DNA of 5,742 nucleotides from an uncultured Lachnospiraceae bacterium (GCA_910577115.1 CAJTMC010000104.1:1-5742), one strand, 5' to 3'; numbered from the stretch's first letter, positions 1 through 5,509 are shown. Notes: generated by a model from the sequence alone, not told the origin. Program-made: numbers and translations.

Positions 1-35
1 AGTTAATGTGTTTGGTCATACATTAATTTTACACC

Positions 36-74
36 AACTGCCGGATTCTTTCGAGGTCCGGCAGTTATTTTTTT
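36..74 (+). terminator. Rho-independent terminator of an upstream plus-strand gene
   Basis: A perfect 10-bp stem (AACTGCCGGA at 36-45, TCCGGCAGTT at 57-66) encloses an 11-base loop and is followed by a run of seven T at 68-74. This is a textbook intrinsic terminator for transcription entering from the left edge. The gene it serves lies outside the window; no coding frame ending here can be recognised in bases 1-35. Confidence 0.85.
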
Positions 75-81
75 CATAGAA

Positions 82-120
82 AAGGAGCTGCGCACTAATC
101 ACTTAGTGCGACAGCCCCTT
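82..120 (-). terminator. Terminator of the recombinase operon (minus strand)
   Basis: A long inverted repeat runs from 82-98 to 103-120, with the 8-bp inner stem CGCACTAA/TTAGTGCG around a 4-base loop. An outer GCTG/CAGC and AAGG/CCTT stem has one mismatch and one unpaired base. On the minus strand the hairpin is followed by a short T run (complement of 80-83), which is weaker than usual. It lies seven bases beyond the second in-frame stop (128-130) downstream of the recombinase, so it closes the minus-strand recombination unit. It sits tail to tail with the plus-strand terminator at 36-74. Confidence 0.75.
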
Positions 121-127
121 GCAGAAC

Positions 128-271
128 TTATATATAGACTTTTACCACAATATCTTTAAATCTGTTAGCCTTTGTGTACTCTGGACATTCAGCCATAAAT
201 GCCCTTACATCCTCTCTCGACACCGTTAAGGTACAGAAGTAAATATAGGGTTGTCTAATTCCTCTAGTTGT
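128..271 (-). pseudogene. In-frame 47-codon tail beyond the recombinase stop
   Basis: Directly after the recombinase TAA (272-274) the same frame stays open for 47 codons and ends at TAA 128-130, seven bases before the terminator. The translation looks like real protein, with segments such as PYIYFCTLTVSREDV and ANRFKDIVVKVYI. No ATG with a ribosome binding site is present. The in-frame GTG at 221-223 lacks a Shine-Dalgarno and would give only 31 residues. The simplest reading is that this is the original C-terminus of the recombinase, making an ancestral product of about 601 codons, cut off by a nonsense mutation. Alternatives are low-level readthrough of the UAA, or a chance open frame. The snug fit of the second stop to the terminator argues for the first. 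Confidence 0.55.
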
Positions 272-1933
272 TTATCGCCGCCTGTGCTGCTGTGACGTAT
301 CAGAGGAAAGTTCTGTTTGGGTAACTGTGTAATTGTTGCTCCTGCCTTCGACATCCAGTTTGTAGTCATCCGGGAAGAAATTCAATTTCCAGATAAAGCA
401 ATCTCTACAAACTATTATCTCTTTTACGAAAGCATCTATAATTTCCTCTGGAATGTGTTTTGTTGAAAAGTTAAAGTCTTGCTCTAACCCATATTTTAAC
501 ACTTCCAGTTTGTCTTTATAAATATCGTCTGTGATTTCTTCCTCGCTTTCAAGCAAACTCAACTGTTCTCTGAGTTTTTCCTGCTCCTTTTGAAGTTGCG
601 CCCGCTTTTCATCATAACGATCCTTTTCAATCTCACCAGCCATACGCATATTCAAAAGGTTATCATATTTCCTGTTCCATGCCTCTAATTTCTGTTCAAG
701 TTCATGCTTCCTTTCTAAAGCCTCGTTATCCTGCTCGTTATCGTAGCATTTATCTAACATTTCATTGGCAATGGTCAGGACACCCTCTCTGTCATTCCAA
801 AACTTCTGGAATACTACATCCGCCATAGCTTCTAACTTCCAACGTGCTACCATTTTTGTAACACACATACCCTCGGTACTAAGCCCCTTTTTCTCTCTGG
901 TCTTTGCAGAACCGAAACGTACTTGACTGTAACATTGATACGCATATTGCGGCCCGCCTGCTCCATAATGCCAAACCACTCTGTTGTAAGTATGACCACA
1001 TTCGCAAATCAGCTTCCTGCACCATACGTCTTTGGAAACTTTTTTCCCACGCCTTCCCTTATTATTTATAGATGCAGATTTACTGTCCAACATTTCCTGA
1101 ACTTTTTGAAACTGTTCTTTGGTAACAATCGGTGTATGACTGCCTTCCACCACTACCTTGTCAACATCTCCAAAATTATTGATTTTCTTCTGTTCTAAAA
1201 AATCCGGCACATACTGTTTCCGGTAGATGATTGTCCCACAGTAAAATGGATTTCGGAGAATCCTACTTATATTTGCTGGTTGCCACTTTGTCAATCCTGT
1301 TGCTGTAAGATGACCTTCTTTTTCGATAATAAACTGTATCTTTCTGACACCATTACCGTCTAAATACAAATCAAATATTCTTCTGACTGTAGCCGCCTGT
1401 GATTCATTGATAACAAACTCTTTATCAATCCTATCATATCCCAGTATATTTCCATTTCCATATGGCACAGCATTTTGAAACGAAATCATTTGTCCTGCTT
1501 TTACTCTGAGTGATGTCTTTTTGCTCTCATTCTGCGCCAATGTTGCCATGATAGTCAAACGGAGTTCTCCATCTTCATCATTCATTGTCCAAATATTATC
1601 TTCTGTAAAATAGACTTCAACACCCTGCTTCTTTAATATGCGTGTCTGCTGTAAAGTGTCTACCGTATTCCTTGCAAACCGGGATACTTCTCTTGTTATG
1701 ACAAGATCAAACTTTCCCTCTGAAGCGTCTTTCATCATCCACATAAAATTCTTCCGCTTTTTTACAGATGTTCCAGTAATTCCTTCATCTATGTAACGGT
1801 CATAAAGTTCCCATTCCGGGTGTTGGGCTAATAAATTGTCATAATACTGAACCTGGTTGCCTAATGCAGATATTTGTGCCTCATGCTCTGTCGATACTCT
1901 GGCATATATCGCAACTATCCTTTTCTTATACAT
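272..1933 (-). CDS. Large serine recombinase (site-specific integrase/excisionase)
   Basis: This 553-residue protein is a large serine recombinase of the TnpX/TndX type, which excises and integrates mobile elements through a covalent 5'-phosphoserine intermediate. The N-terminal resolvase domain (about residues 5-150) has the nucleophile Ser14 in YARVST and the REVSRFARNT motif with Arg81, Ser84, Arg85 and Arg88. The recombinase domain follows (about 160-285). A zinc-ribbon follows with Cys310, Cys312, Cys334 and Cys357 as probable ligands, then a long charged coiled coil (about 404-465). The start is set by AAGGAAAGG at 1941-1949, seven bases before the ATG. A 52-residue gene sits 42 bases upstream, probably in the same operon. 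The catalytic motifs are intact, but the frame continues for 47 codons after the stop, so the C-terminus may be truncated. Compared with the mobilisation genes it is AT-rich. Confidence 0.93.
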   Translation of the reverse strand: MYKKRIVAIYARVSTEHEAQISALGNQVQYYDNLLAQHPEWELYDRYIDEGITGTSVKKRKNFMWMMKDASEGKFDLVITREVSRFARNTVDTLQQTRILKKQGVEVYFTEDNIWTMNDEDGELRLTIMATLAQNESKKTSLRVKAGQMISFQNAVPYGNGNILGYDRIDKEFVINESQAATVRRIFDLYLDGNGVRKIQFIIEKEGHLTATGLTKWQPANISRILRNPFYCGTIIYRKQYVPDFLEQKKINNFGDVDKVVVEGSHTPIVTKEQFQKVQEMLDSKSASINNKGRRGKKVSKDVWCRKLICECGHTYNRVVWHYGAGGPQYAYQCYSQVRFGSAKTREKKGLSTEGMCVTKMVARWKLEAMADVVFQKFWNDREGVLTIANEMLDKCYDNEQDNEALERKHELEQKLEAWNRKYDNLLNMRMAGEIEKDRYDEKRAQLQKEQEKLREQLSLLESEEEITDDIYKDKLEVLKYGLEQDFNFSTKHIPEEIIDAFVKEIIVCRDCFIWKLNFFPDDYKLDVEGRSNNYTVTQTELSSDTSQQHRRR

Positions 1934-1975
1934 TCATTCGCCTTTCCTTATTTCCTCGTTTTGTTCACACTCATA

Positions 1976-2134
1976 TTAGCATGAATTATTTGATTCTGCA
2001 AGCCCTTTCTTCTCATATTTCGATAAAATTTTCTTATATACCTTTTCAGATATTTTTCCTTGGTTAAACAAATGCTTCATTAAAGCCAAAGCCATTGTAG
2101 TATTGATTTGCTCCTTTGTTATATTGCTGCTCAT
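1976..2134 (-). CDS. Small SHOCT-like protein upstream of the recombinase
   Basis: This is a 52-residue protein starting MSSNITKEQINTTMALALM and ending at TAA 1976-1978. The start is well supported by GGGAGG at 2139-2144, four bases before the ATG. The middle segment, LFNQGKISEKVYKKILSKY, has the look of a SHOCT-type module: a short helix, then 'G-x-I-s-e-x-x-Y'. Such modules are often found in small proteins beside serine recombinases. The assignment is by pattern only. It ends 42 bases before the recombinase start with no terminator between, so the two are probably cotranscribed. A helper or regulatory role in recombination is plausible but not shown by the sequence. It is Lys-rich, with no membrane segment. 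Confidence 0.72.
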   Translation of the reverse strand: MSSNITKEQINTTMALALMKHLFNQGKISEKVYKKILSKYEKKGLAESNNSC

Positions 2135-2243
2135 ATTTCCTCCCTTCTGCTACATAAATTTTATCTGCCCATGACGGACAAGAATCAAGTTCCCGGCTCT
2201 CATCAGCAGACAAAACTTCTCCAAACTCTTTCAAAAAATCCAT
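2064..2243 (-). CDS. Possible 59-residue hypothetical protein overlapping the SHOCT-like gene
   Basis: The frame begins MDFLKEFGEVLSADESRELD. The first 39 residues, before it enters the neighbouring gene, are protein-like and acidic. The remainder (rich in Tyr, Asn and Gly) overlaps the 1976-2134 gene by 71 bases in another frame and may be only its shadow. No clear Shine-Dalgarno precedes the ATG. The start overlaps the end of the tiny frame at 2231-2341, an arrangement that could reflect translational coupling or a decayed gene. I do not recognise a family. If real, it would be the upstream member of the recombinase operon. Confidence 0.3.
   Translation of the reverse strand: MDFLKEFGEVLSADESRELDSCPSWADKIYVAEGRKYEQQYNKGANQYYNGFGFNEAFV
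2160..2188 (-). promoter_or_regulatory. Weak candidate promoter for the SHOCT-like gene and recombinase
   Basis: On the minus strand TTGATT (2183-2188) and GATAAA (2160-2165) are separated by exactly 17 bases. Each hexamer matches the sigma-A consensus at four of six positions. The predicted start would lie some 15-20 bases before the SHOCT-like ATG, with its ribosome binding site included. The hexamers are weak and lie inside the possible 2064-2243 frame, so this is only a candidate. Confidence 0.28.
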
Positions 2244-2341
2244 ACGGGTGACAGCTCATTACACTGTCCACATCGGTATCGCACCGTCATTCCAAACTGA
2301 CCGGAAAACCCGGAAGTATCATTATCAAAGATATGCCTCAT
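2231..2341 (-). CDS. Possible 36-residue CxxC peptide
   Basis: This is a short frame starting MRHIFDNDTSGFSGQF and containing YRCGQCNEL, a CxxC pair as in small zinc knuckles or rubredoxin-like turns. It ends at TGA 2231-2233, overlapping the start of the 2064-2243 frame. GAGG lies only two bases before the ATG, too close to be a convincing ribosome site. A further open frame without an ATG ends just upstream at TGA 2346-2348. These pieces may be tiny coupled genes or remnants of one larger gene broken by frameshifts. I cannot name a family. Confidence 0.25.
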   Translation of the reverse strand: MRHIFDNDTSGFSGQFGMTVRYRCGQCNELSPVWIF

Positions 2342-2683
2342 TGCCTCATGCAACTGCTGCACTTTTCGCCAGACATTCATCGCTCACTGCCTTAACTTCA
2401 ATACCAGATTTCAGTATTCCCTCGTATGCACTTCCGCACAAAAATGGAAGCAGGCAGTTCTTGGCGTGTCCGCATAGCGGCTCCGCACATCCCACACGTC
2501 CCGTATGTATTTACATATTCAATTATCAAGGTACACACGCCAACCTGCGTTGGCGGGCAGAAAACCCTCTGCCTGTTTTGGATAAAATCTCTTCTGGACT
2601 TGCCAGCCCAAAAAGCACATAAGCACTCTCCGTCTGCTATGAACGGTTCTGTAAAGATTATGTGCTTTAGCGGAATGGCAAGT
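2342..2683. other. Gene-poor stretch with hairpins and possible gene remnants
   Basis: No frame here has both a start and a ribosome binding site. On the minus strand an open stretch without an ATG ends at TGA 2346-2348 with protein-like residues (for example EGILKSGIEVKAVSDECLAK). A second frame has a CGMCG motif, so decayed coding sequence is possible. Structure is more evident. Two adjacent small hairpins are CGCCAAC/GTTGGCG (2538-2544 with 2549-2555) and GGCAGA/TCTGCC (2556-2561 with 2568-2573). An interrupted inverted repeat at 2598-2683 is listed separately. Confidence 0.5.
2598..2683 (-). terminator. Interrupted inverted repeat at the 3' end of the HTH gene, likely terminator
   Basis: Two nested pairs of perfect arms form one structure: ACTTGCCA (2598-2605) with TGGCAAGT (2676-2683), and AAAGCACATAA (2612-2622) with TTATGTGCTTT (2658-2668). 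The terminal loop is 35 bases. The outer arm begins at the base immediately after the stop codon of the 2684-3013 gene. Read on the minus strand the inner stem runs into five T (complement of 2610-2614), so it may act as an intrinsic terminator. The long loop and additional outer arms are unusual for a plain terminator. Confidence 0.5.
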
Positions 2684-3013
2684 TTACAGTTCCAGTTTAT
2701 CGGGGCCGTATTTATGTATAATCTGCAACAGGATTTTCTTTTGTGACCCTTCCGCCTGTCCGTATATTTCCCGCAGAGTTTTTAGCTCGTCAGCGGAAAG
2801 GGTATTCACATATGGCTTGTAATCCTCTCCTAAAAAAATCCCTCCATCCCCACCCTGCTTTGTATAAATCGGGTATCCGGGAGATAAAGCCTGAATATCT
2901 TTTTGTATCGTGCGGGTAGTGACGCCAAACTCGTCCGCCAGTTCCCTTGCCGTTGTACGCCGCCGGATAATCAGAATGTTAATGATTTCCGTCCTGCGGT
3001 CTGCTGTATTCAT
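2684..3013 (-). CDS. Stand-alone HTH_11-type (DeoR-like winged helix) regulator
   Basis: A 109-residue DNA-binding protein. Residues about 5-60 form the HTH_11 winged helix common at the N-terminus of DeoR and WYL-type regulators: RTEIINILIIRRRTTARELA, then the recognition helix region FGVTTRTIQKDIQAL, then a wing with YPIYTKQGGDGGIFL. The usual C-terminal WYL or sugar-sensor domain is missing; only some 45 residues follow (TLSADELKTLREIYGQ and a helical tail). The start is well supported by GGGAGGTG at 3018-3025, four bases before the ATG. The gene diverges from the mobilisation operon and faces the candidate oriT. Local control of the mob promoter is a reasonable inference. It is followed at once by the inverted repeat at 2598-2683. 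Confidence 0.85.
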   Translation of the reverse strand: MNTADRRTEIINILIIRRRTTARELADEFGVTTRTIQKDIQALSPGYPIYTKQGGDGGIFLGEDYKPYVNTLSADELKTLREIYGQAEGSQKKILLQIIHKYGPDKLEL

Positions 3014-3179
3014 GCTTCACCTCCCTTCTGCTAATTCTCCAATCACATTGTAAAAAACGAACCCGAACAATCCGTTCCTATTCAAAAAAATAATTTAAAA
3101 AGTTTTTCGGTTCTGTTCTGCTCTACTCTTTTGACAGCCTTTATACCTCCGTCTTTTGTTTTTCTTCTGCTATCTCCTG

Positions 3180-3208
3180 TTGACTTTCCCTCTGTCGCTT
3201 GTTAAAAT
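3180..3208 (+). promoter_or_regulatory. Sigma-A promoter reading toward the mobilisation genes
   Basis: TTGACT (3180-3185, five of six to consensus) and TAAAAT (3203-3208, five of six) have ideal 17-base spacing. The start would be near 3215. The transcript would have a leader of about 460 bases before mobC, unless it ends at the T-tract hairpin near 3300, in which case it would make a small RNA of about 90 bases. The promoter lies in the divergent region opposite the HTH_11 regulator. Confidence 0.6.
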
Positions 3209-3266
3209 CTTTAATGGATAGAATCAAAACTTCATTAACAGACACTCAAACTGCTATGAGCCGAAT

Positions 3267-3309
3267 CAGGGCAACTCTGCCCTGTTCTGGCTGTGGCAGT
3301 TTTTTATTT
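3267..3309 (+). terminator. Terminator-like hairpin with a competing hairpin in the mob leader
   Basis: A CTGCC/GGCAG stem (3277-3281 with 3295-3299) is followed by six T (3300-3305), then ATTT. A 7-bp perfect stem CAGGGCA/TGCCCTG (3267-3273 with 3278-3284) overlaps its left arm, so both cannot form at once. This is the geometry of an attenuator, with an upstream structure competing with a terminator. It could equally be the end of a small RNA started at about 3215. The terminator stem is only 5 bp, so efficiency is uncertain. Confidence 0.45.
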
Positions 3310-3357
3310 GCCAAAACAGTCCCCAAAGCCAAATACCCGAAAGGCTTTACAAAAACA

Positions 3358-3547
3358 GGGGCGGAAACGCCCATATGTGTTGTAAGATGCTCGCCTAAGC
3401 TCGCACAACACGCAAATTCCCTACGGGTAATTTGCCACGAATAGCAAGCACTGCCTACGGACGTCCGTAGGCTTCAATTTCCCCAAGTTCCTCCAGGTGG
3501 GATCTTGAAAAAATTGGCTTGCAGAGGGCATATCCCCCTGACCCCCT
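3358..3547 (+). other. Candidate origin of transfer (oriT) with a string of inverted repeats
   Basis: Directly upstream of mobC and the relaxase lie successive inverted repeats. They are GGGCG-GAAA-CGCCC (3359-3372); GTGTTGT/ACAACAC (3377-3383 with 3405-3411); GCAAATT/AATTTGC with inner CCC/GGG (3412-3418 with 3429-3435); a perfect 20-base palindrome (3453-3472); and CAATTT/AAATTG enclosing CAAG/CTTG (3475-3516). A purine/pyrimidine-skewed segment follows at 3518-3547 (GCAGAGGGCATATCCCCCTG, then CCCCC). MOBP relaxases usually nick just beside an inverted repeat bound by the accessory protein. I infer the nick lies in or near 3518-3547, but the exact site cannot be read from sequence alone. 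Confidence 0.55.
3453..3472. repeat. Perfect 20-base palindrome
   Basis: GCCTACGGAC is followed immediately by its exact reverse complement, with no spacer. CTACGG also occurs in the neighbouring hairpin (3421-3426). A spacer-free palindrome suits a symmetric protein-binding site, such as one for the ribbon-helix-helix MobC protein, better than an RNA hairpin. Its position inside the candidate oriT supports this. Confidence 0.85.
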
Positions 3548-3613
3548 TTGCGCTCCAAAATCCCAAAATTACCCCTGCGGAATTTCCGGATTTTTACGCT
3601 TGAAAAACCTTCC

Positions 3614-3627
3614 TGCCGGATACGGCA
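3614..3627 (+). repeat. Small hairpin in the mobC leader
   Basis: TGCCG (3614-3618) and CGGCA (3623-3627) pair around a GATA tetraloop, about 30 bases before the mobC ribosome binding site. It may be part of oriT or a leader structure; nothing indicates a specific function. Confidence 0.4.
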
Positions 3628-3673
3628 TATTACAAAAACCAAACCATTTTTAGCGAAAGGAGCCTCCCAAACT

Positions 3674-4015
3674 ATGGAGAACCGAGAACGTCAAAACCGC
3701 TTAACGCTCCGTCTAAGCGATGATGAGCTTTACATACTGGAGCAAAAATGCAAAGCCTCCAACATGAAAGACAAATCCTCTTTCCTGCGACATCTGATCC
3801 TGTACGGCTATGTCTATGACATTGACTATTCAGAGCTGCGGGAATACAACTCTGCGCTTGCCAGAATCGGGAATAATCTGAACCAGATTGCAAAGCGCAT
3901 GAACGCAACAGGCAACGTATATAAAGCCGATGTAAATGAAGTAAAGGAGCTGATGAAACAGGTATGGCATACACAAAAATCCATGCTATCACGGCAACCG
4001 TCAGTAAAGCAGTAG
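3674..4015 (+). CDS. mobC: MobC-like mobilisation accessory protein
   Basis: A 113-residue protein of the bacterial mobilisation protein MobC family (PF05713 type). It binds oriT and helps the relaxase open and nick the strand. The N-terminal part has the ribbon-helix-helix pattern: the strand NRLTLRLSDDEL (about residues 8-19), then the helices around EQKCKASNMKDKSSFLRHL (about 22-40). The C-terminal half has the family signature ARIGNNLNQIAKRMNATG (about 63-80). The frame is open upstream to an ATG at 3548. I choose 3674 because AAAGGAG at 3656-3662 precedes it by 11 bases and homology begins here; the upstream 42 residues look like translated oriT/leader DNA. Its 3' end overlaps the relaxase start by 52 bases in another frame, implying coupled translation. 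Confidence 0.88.
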   Translation: MENRERQNRLTLRLSDDELYILEQKCKASNMKDKSSFLRHLILYGYVYDIDYSELREYNSALARIGNNLNQIAKRMNATGNVYKADVNEVKELMKQVWHTQKSMLSRQPSVKQ

Positions 4016-5367
4016 ACTACATCTGCAACCCTGCCAAAACCGATGAGGGCATACTGATTTCTTCCTACGGCTGCAGCCCTGAAACTGCCGCCTATGATTT
4101 TAAATTTGCCCTGTCAAAAACCAGCCAGTCCGACCCAAACAAAGCCTACCATTTGATACAGTCCTTTCTTCCCGGTGAGGTTACTTATAAGGAAGCCCAC
4201 CAGATAGGCGTGGAGCTTGCCGACAGGCTTTTAGAGGGGAAATACTCGTATGTTGTCAGCTCCCATATAGATAAAGGCCACGTCCATAACCATGTGATTT
4301 TCTGTGCCGCCGATAACATCAATCATCAGAAATATCATGACTGCAAAAAGACCTATTACAACATCCGCAGCCTGAGCGATGACCTCTGCCGGGAGCATGA
4401 ACTTTCCATCATTACTCCGGGGGAAAAAAGGGGCAAAACTTACAAGGAATGGCAGGCTGGCAAAAACGGCTCCGCATGGAAAGAGCAGTTAAAATCCGAC
4501 ATTAACGAAGCCATAAAAACCGCCGCAACTTACGAGGACTGCATTGAGCTGATCCGGGCAAAAGGCTACGAGGTCAAGGGGGAGGGTTTTGGGGAAAAAG
4601 CGCATAAATTTATCTCCTTCCGTCCTCTGGACAGAGAGCGTTTTGTCCGTGGCAGCGCAAAGTCTTTGGGAGCCGAATACACCAAGGAACGGATAAAGGA
4701 GCGCATAGAGGAAAAGGCTCTTTTAAAGGATAAAAAGCGTGTGCCGTTCCCCACCAGGAAGAAACCCATTGTCAAAGATTATTCAAAGAAGAATCTTATT
4801 GACACCACCGAGGACAAGTTTGCCAATAGCCCCGGCCTGAAACATTGGGCTGACATCCAAAACCTTAAAATCGCCGCAGCAAGTTACAGTCAGGCAGGCT
4901 CCATTTCCGAGCTTGAAAAACAGATTGCCGCCAAGTCCGCACTTGCGAAAACCGCACGGACAAGCCTTGTGGAAATGGAGCATCAGCTAAAGGATTTAGG
5001 ACAGATTCTAAAGTATGCCGAGCAGTATAAAGCCAACCGTATCTACCATATCCGCTACCAGAAATCAAAGGATAAGGACAGATACCTGCGCCAGCACGAA
5101 ACCGAGCTTCTGCTCCATGACGGTGCTGAAAATATGCTGAAACGCTTTGGCATTGACACCAGAAACCTTGATGTTGAAAAACTCCGCAGCGATTACAATG
5201 CTCTCTATTCCAAAAAGGAAGCCCTGCGGAAAACCTGCCAGTCTGCCGAAAAGGACGCTGCCGCCTTCACCCGGAAGCTGGACAACCTGAATCAATACCT
5301 TGACCGGAATCTGGCGCAGCAGGAAACCGCCGACAGGAAGTCCGATAAAAGCCGACAATCACTCTAA
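3964..5367 (+). CDS. Relaxase/mobilisation nuclease (MOBP-like, PF03432 type)
   Basis: A 467-residue relaxase that nicks oriT, stays linked to the 5' end through a tyrosine and pilots the strand to the recipient. The N-terminal domain holds the probable catalytic Tyr19 in AVDYICNPAKT. It also has AYHLIQSF (residues 61-68) and the metal-binding three-histidine motif HIDKGHVHNHVIF with His101, His106, His108 and His110. After about residue 290 the protein is charged and predicted coiled coil (SISELEKQIAAK and onwards), typical of Firmicutes relaxases whose tail contacts the transfer machinery. The start ATG lies inside mobC; the nearest good ribosome site (AAAGGAG, 3946-3952) is 11 bases upstream. 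The gene ends just before a strong terminator, so no further mob gene belongs to the operon. All expected catalytic residues are present. Confidence 0.93.
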   Translation: MAYTKIHAITATVSKAVDYICNPAKTDEGILISSYGCSPETAAYDFKFALSKTSQSDPNKAYHLIQSFLPGEVTYKEAHQIGVELADRLLEGKYSYVVSSHIDKGHVHNHVIFCAADNINHQKYHDCKKTYYNIRSLSDDLCREHELSIITPGEKRGKTYKEWQAGKNGSAWKEQLKSDINEAIKTAATYEDCIELIRAKGYEVKGEGFGEKAHKFISFRPLDRERFVRGSAKSLGAEYTKERIKERIEEKALLKDKKRVPFPTRKKPIVKDYSKKNLIDTTEDKFANSPGLKHWADIQNLKIAAASYSQAGSISELEKQIAAKSALAKTARTSLVEMEHQLKDLGQILKYAEQYKANRIYHIRYQKSKDKDRYLRQHETELLLHDGAENMLKRFGIDTRNLDVEKLRSDYNALYSKKEALRKTCQSAEKDAAAFTRKLDNLNQYLDRNLAQQETADRKSDKSRQSL

Positions 5368-5379
5368 TTTCGACATCAA

Positions 5380-5434
5380 AAAAGAGGGTGTACCGCAACG
5401 AAGTTTTTCACTTCACTACGGTACACCCTCTTTT
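5380..5434 (+). terminator. Strong terminator of the mobilisation operon
   Basis: A perfect 16-bp stem (5380-5395 with 5419-5434) has AAAAGAGGG on the left and CCCTCTTTT on the right. A second inner hairpin, GAAGT/ACTTC (5400-5404 with 5410-5414), forms within the loop. It begins 12 bases after the relaxase stop. The A-rich left arm and T-rich right arm allow it to work in both directions, but no minus-strand gene faces it within the window. Confidence 0.88.
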
Positions 5435-5509
5435 GTATGGCTCTCCCTTAAGTCCATCCGTTTCATTATCCTTACCCTGTGTATGTTCCTATATCGTTCT
5501 TTCATGTAT

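Noticed and set aside
1..271. Element end or att core at the left edge
   Set aside because: No direct repeat partner is visible in the window, and large serine recombinases can use very short cores, so no boundary can be drawn from this sequence.
2248..2622. Plus-strand open frame of 124 codons
   Set aside because: No ribosome binding site. The residues look like random translation (many His, Pro, Ser, Thr), and it lies antisense to more protein-like small frames and across several hairpins.
3016..3060. TACAAT (minus strand, near 3048-3053) as a -10 for the HTH_11 gene
   Set aside because: No acceptable -35 lies 16-18 bases upstream, so I did not list a promoter although one is expected in this interval.
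3131..3159. Perfect TTGACA on the plus strand as a -35 box
   Set aside because: At 17-base spacing the -10 would be TTTTGT, which is poor. The TTGACT/TAAAAT pair at 3180-3208 is clearly better.
3377..3411. GCTCGC repeated twice within the hairpin loop, considered as an iteron or CRISPR-like repeat
   Set aside because: Only two 6-base copies four bases apart; there is no array, spacer pattern or cas gene in the window.
3548..3673. 42-codon N-terminal extension of mobC from an upstream ATG
   Set aside because: No Shine-Dalgarno precedes 3548. The residues are basic and unlike the MobC family. The DNA is part of the structured leader next to the candidate oriT, and a good ribosome site marks 3674.
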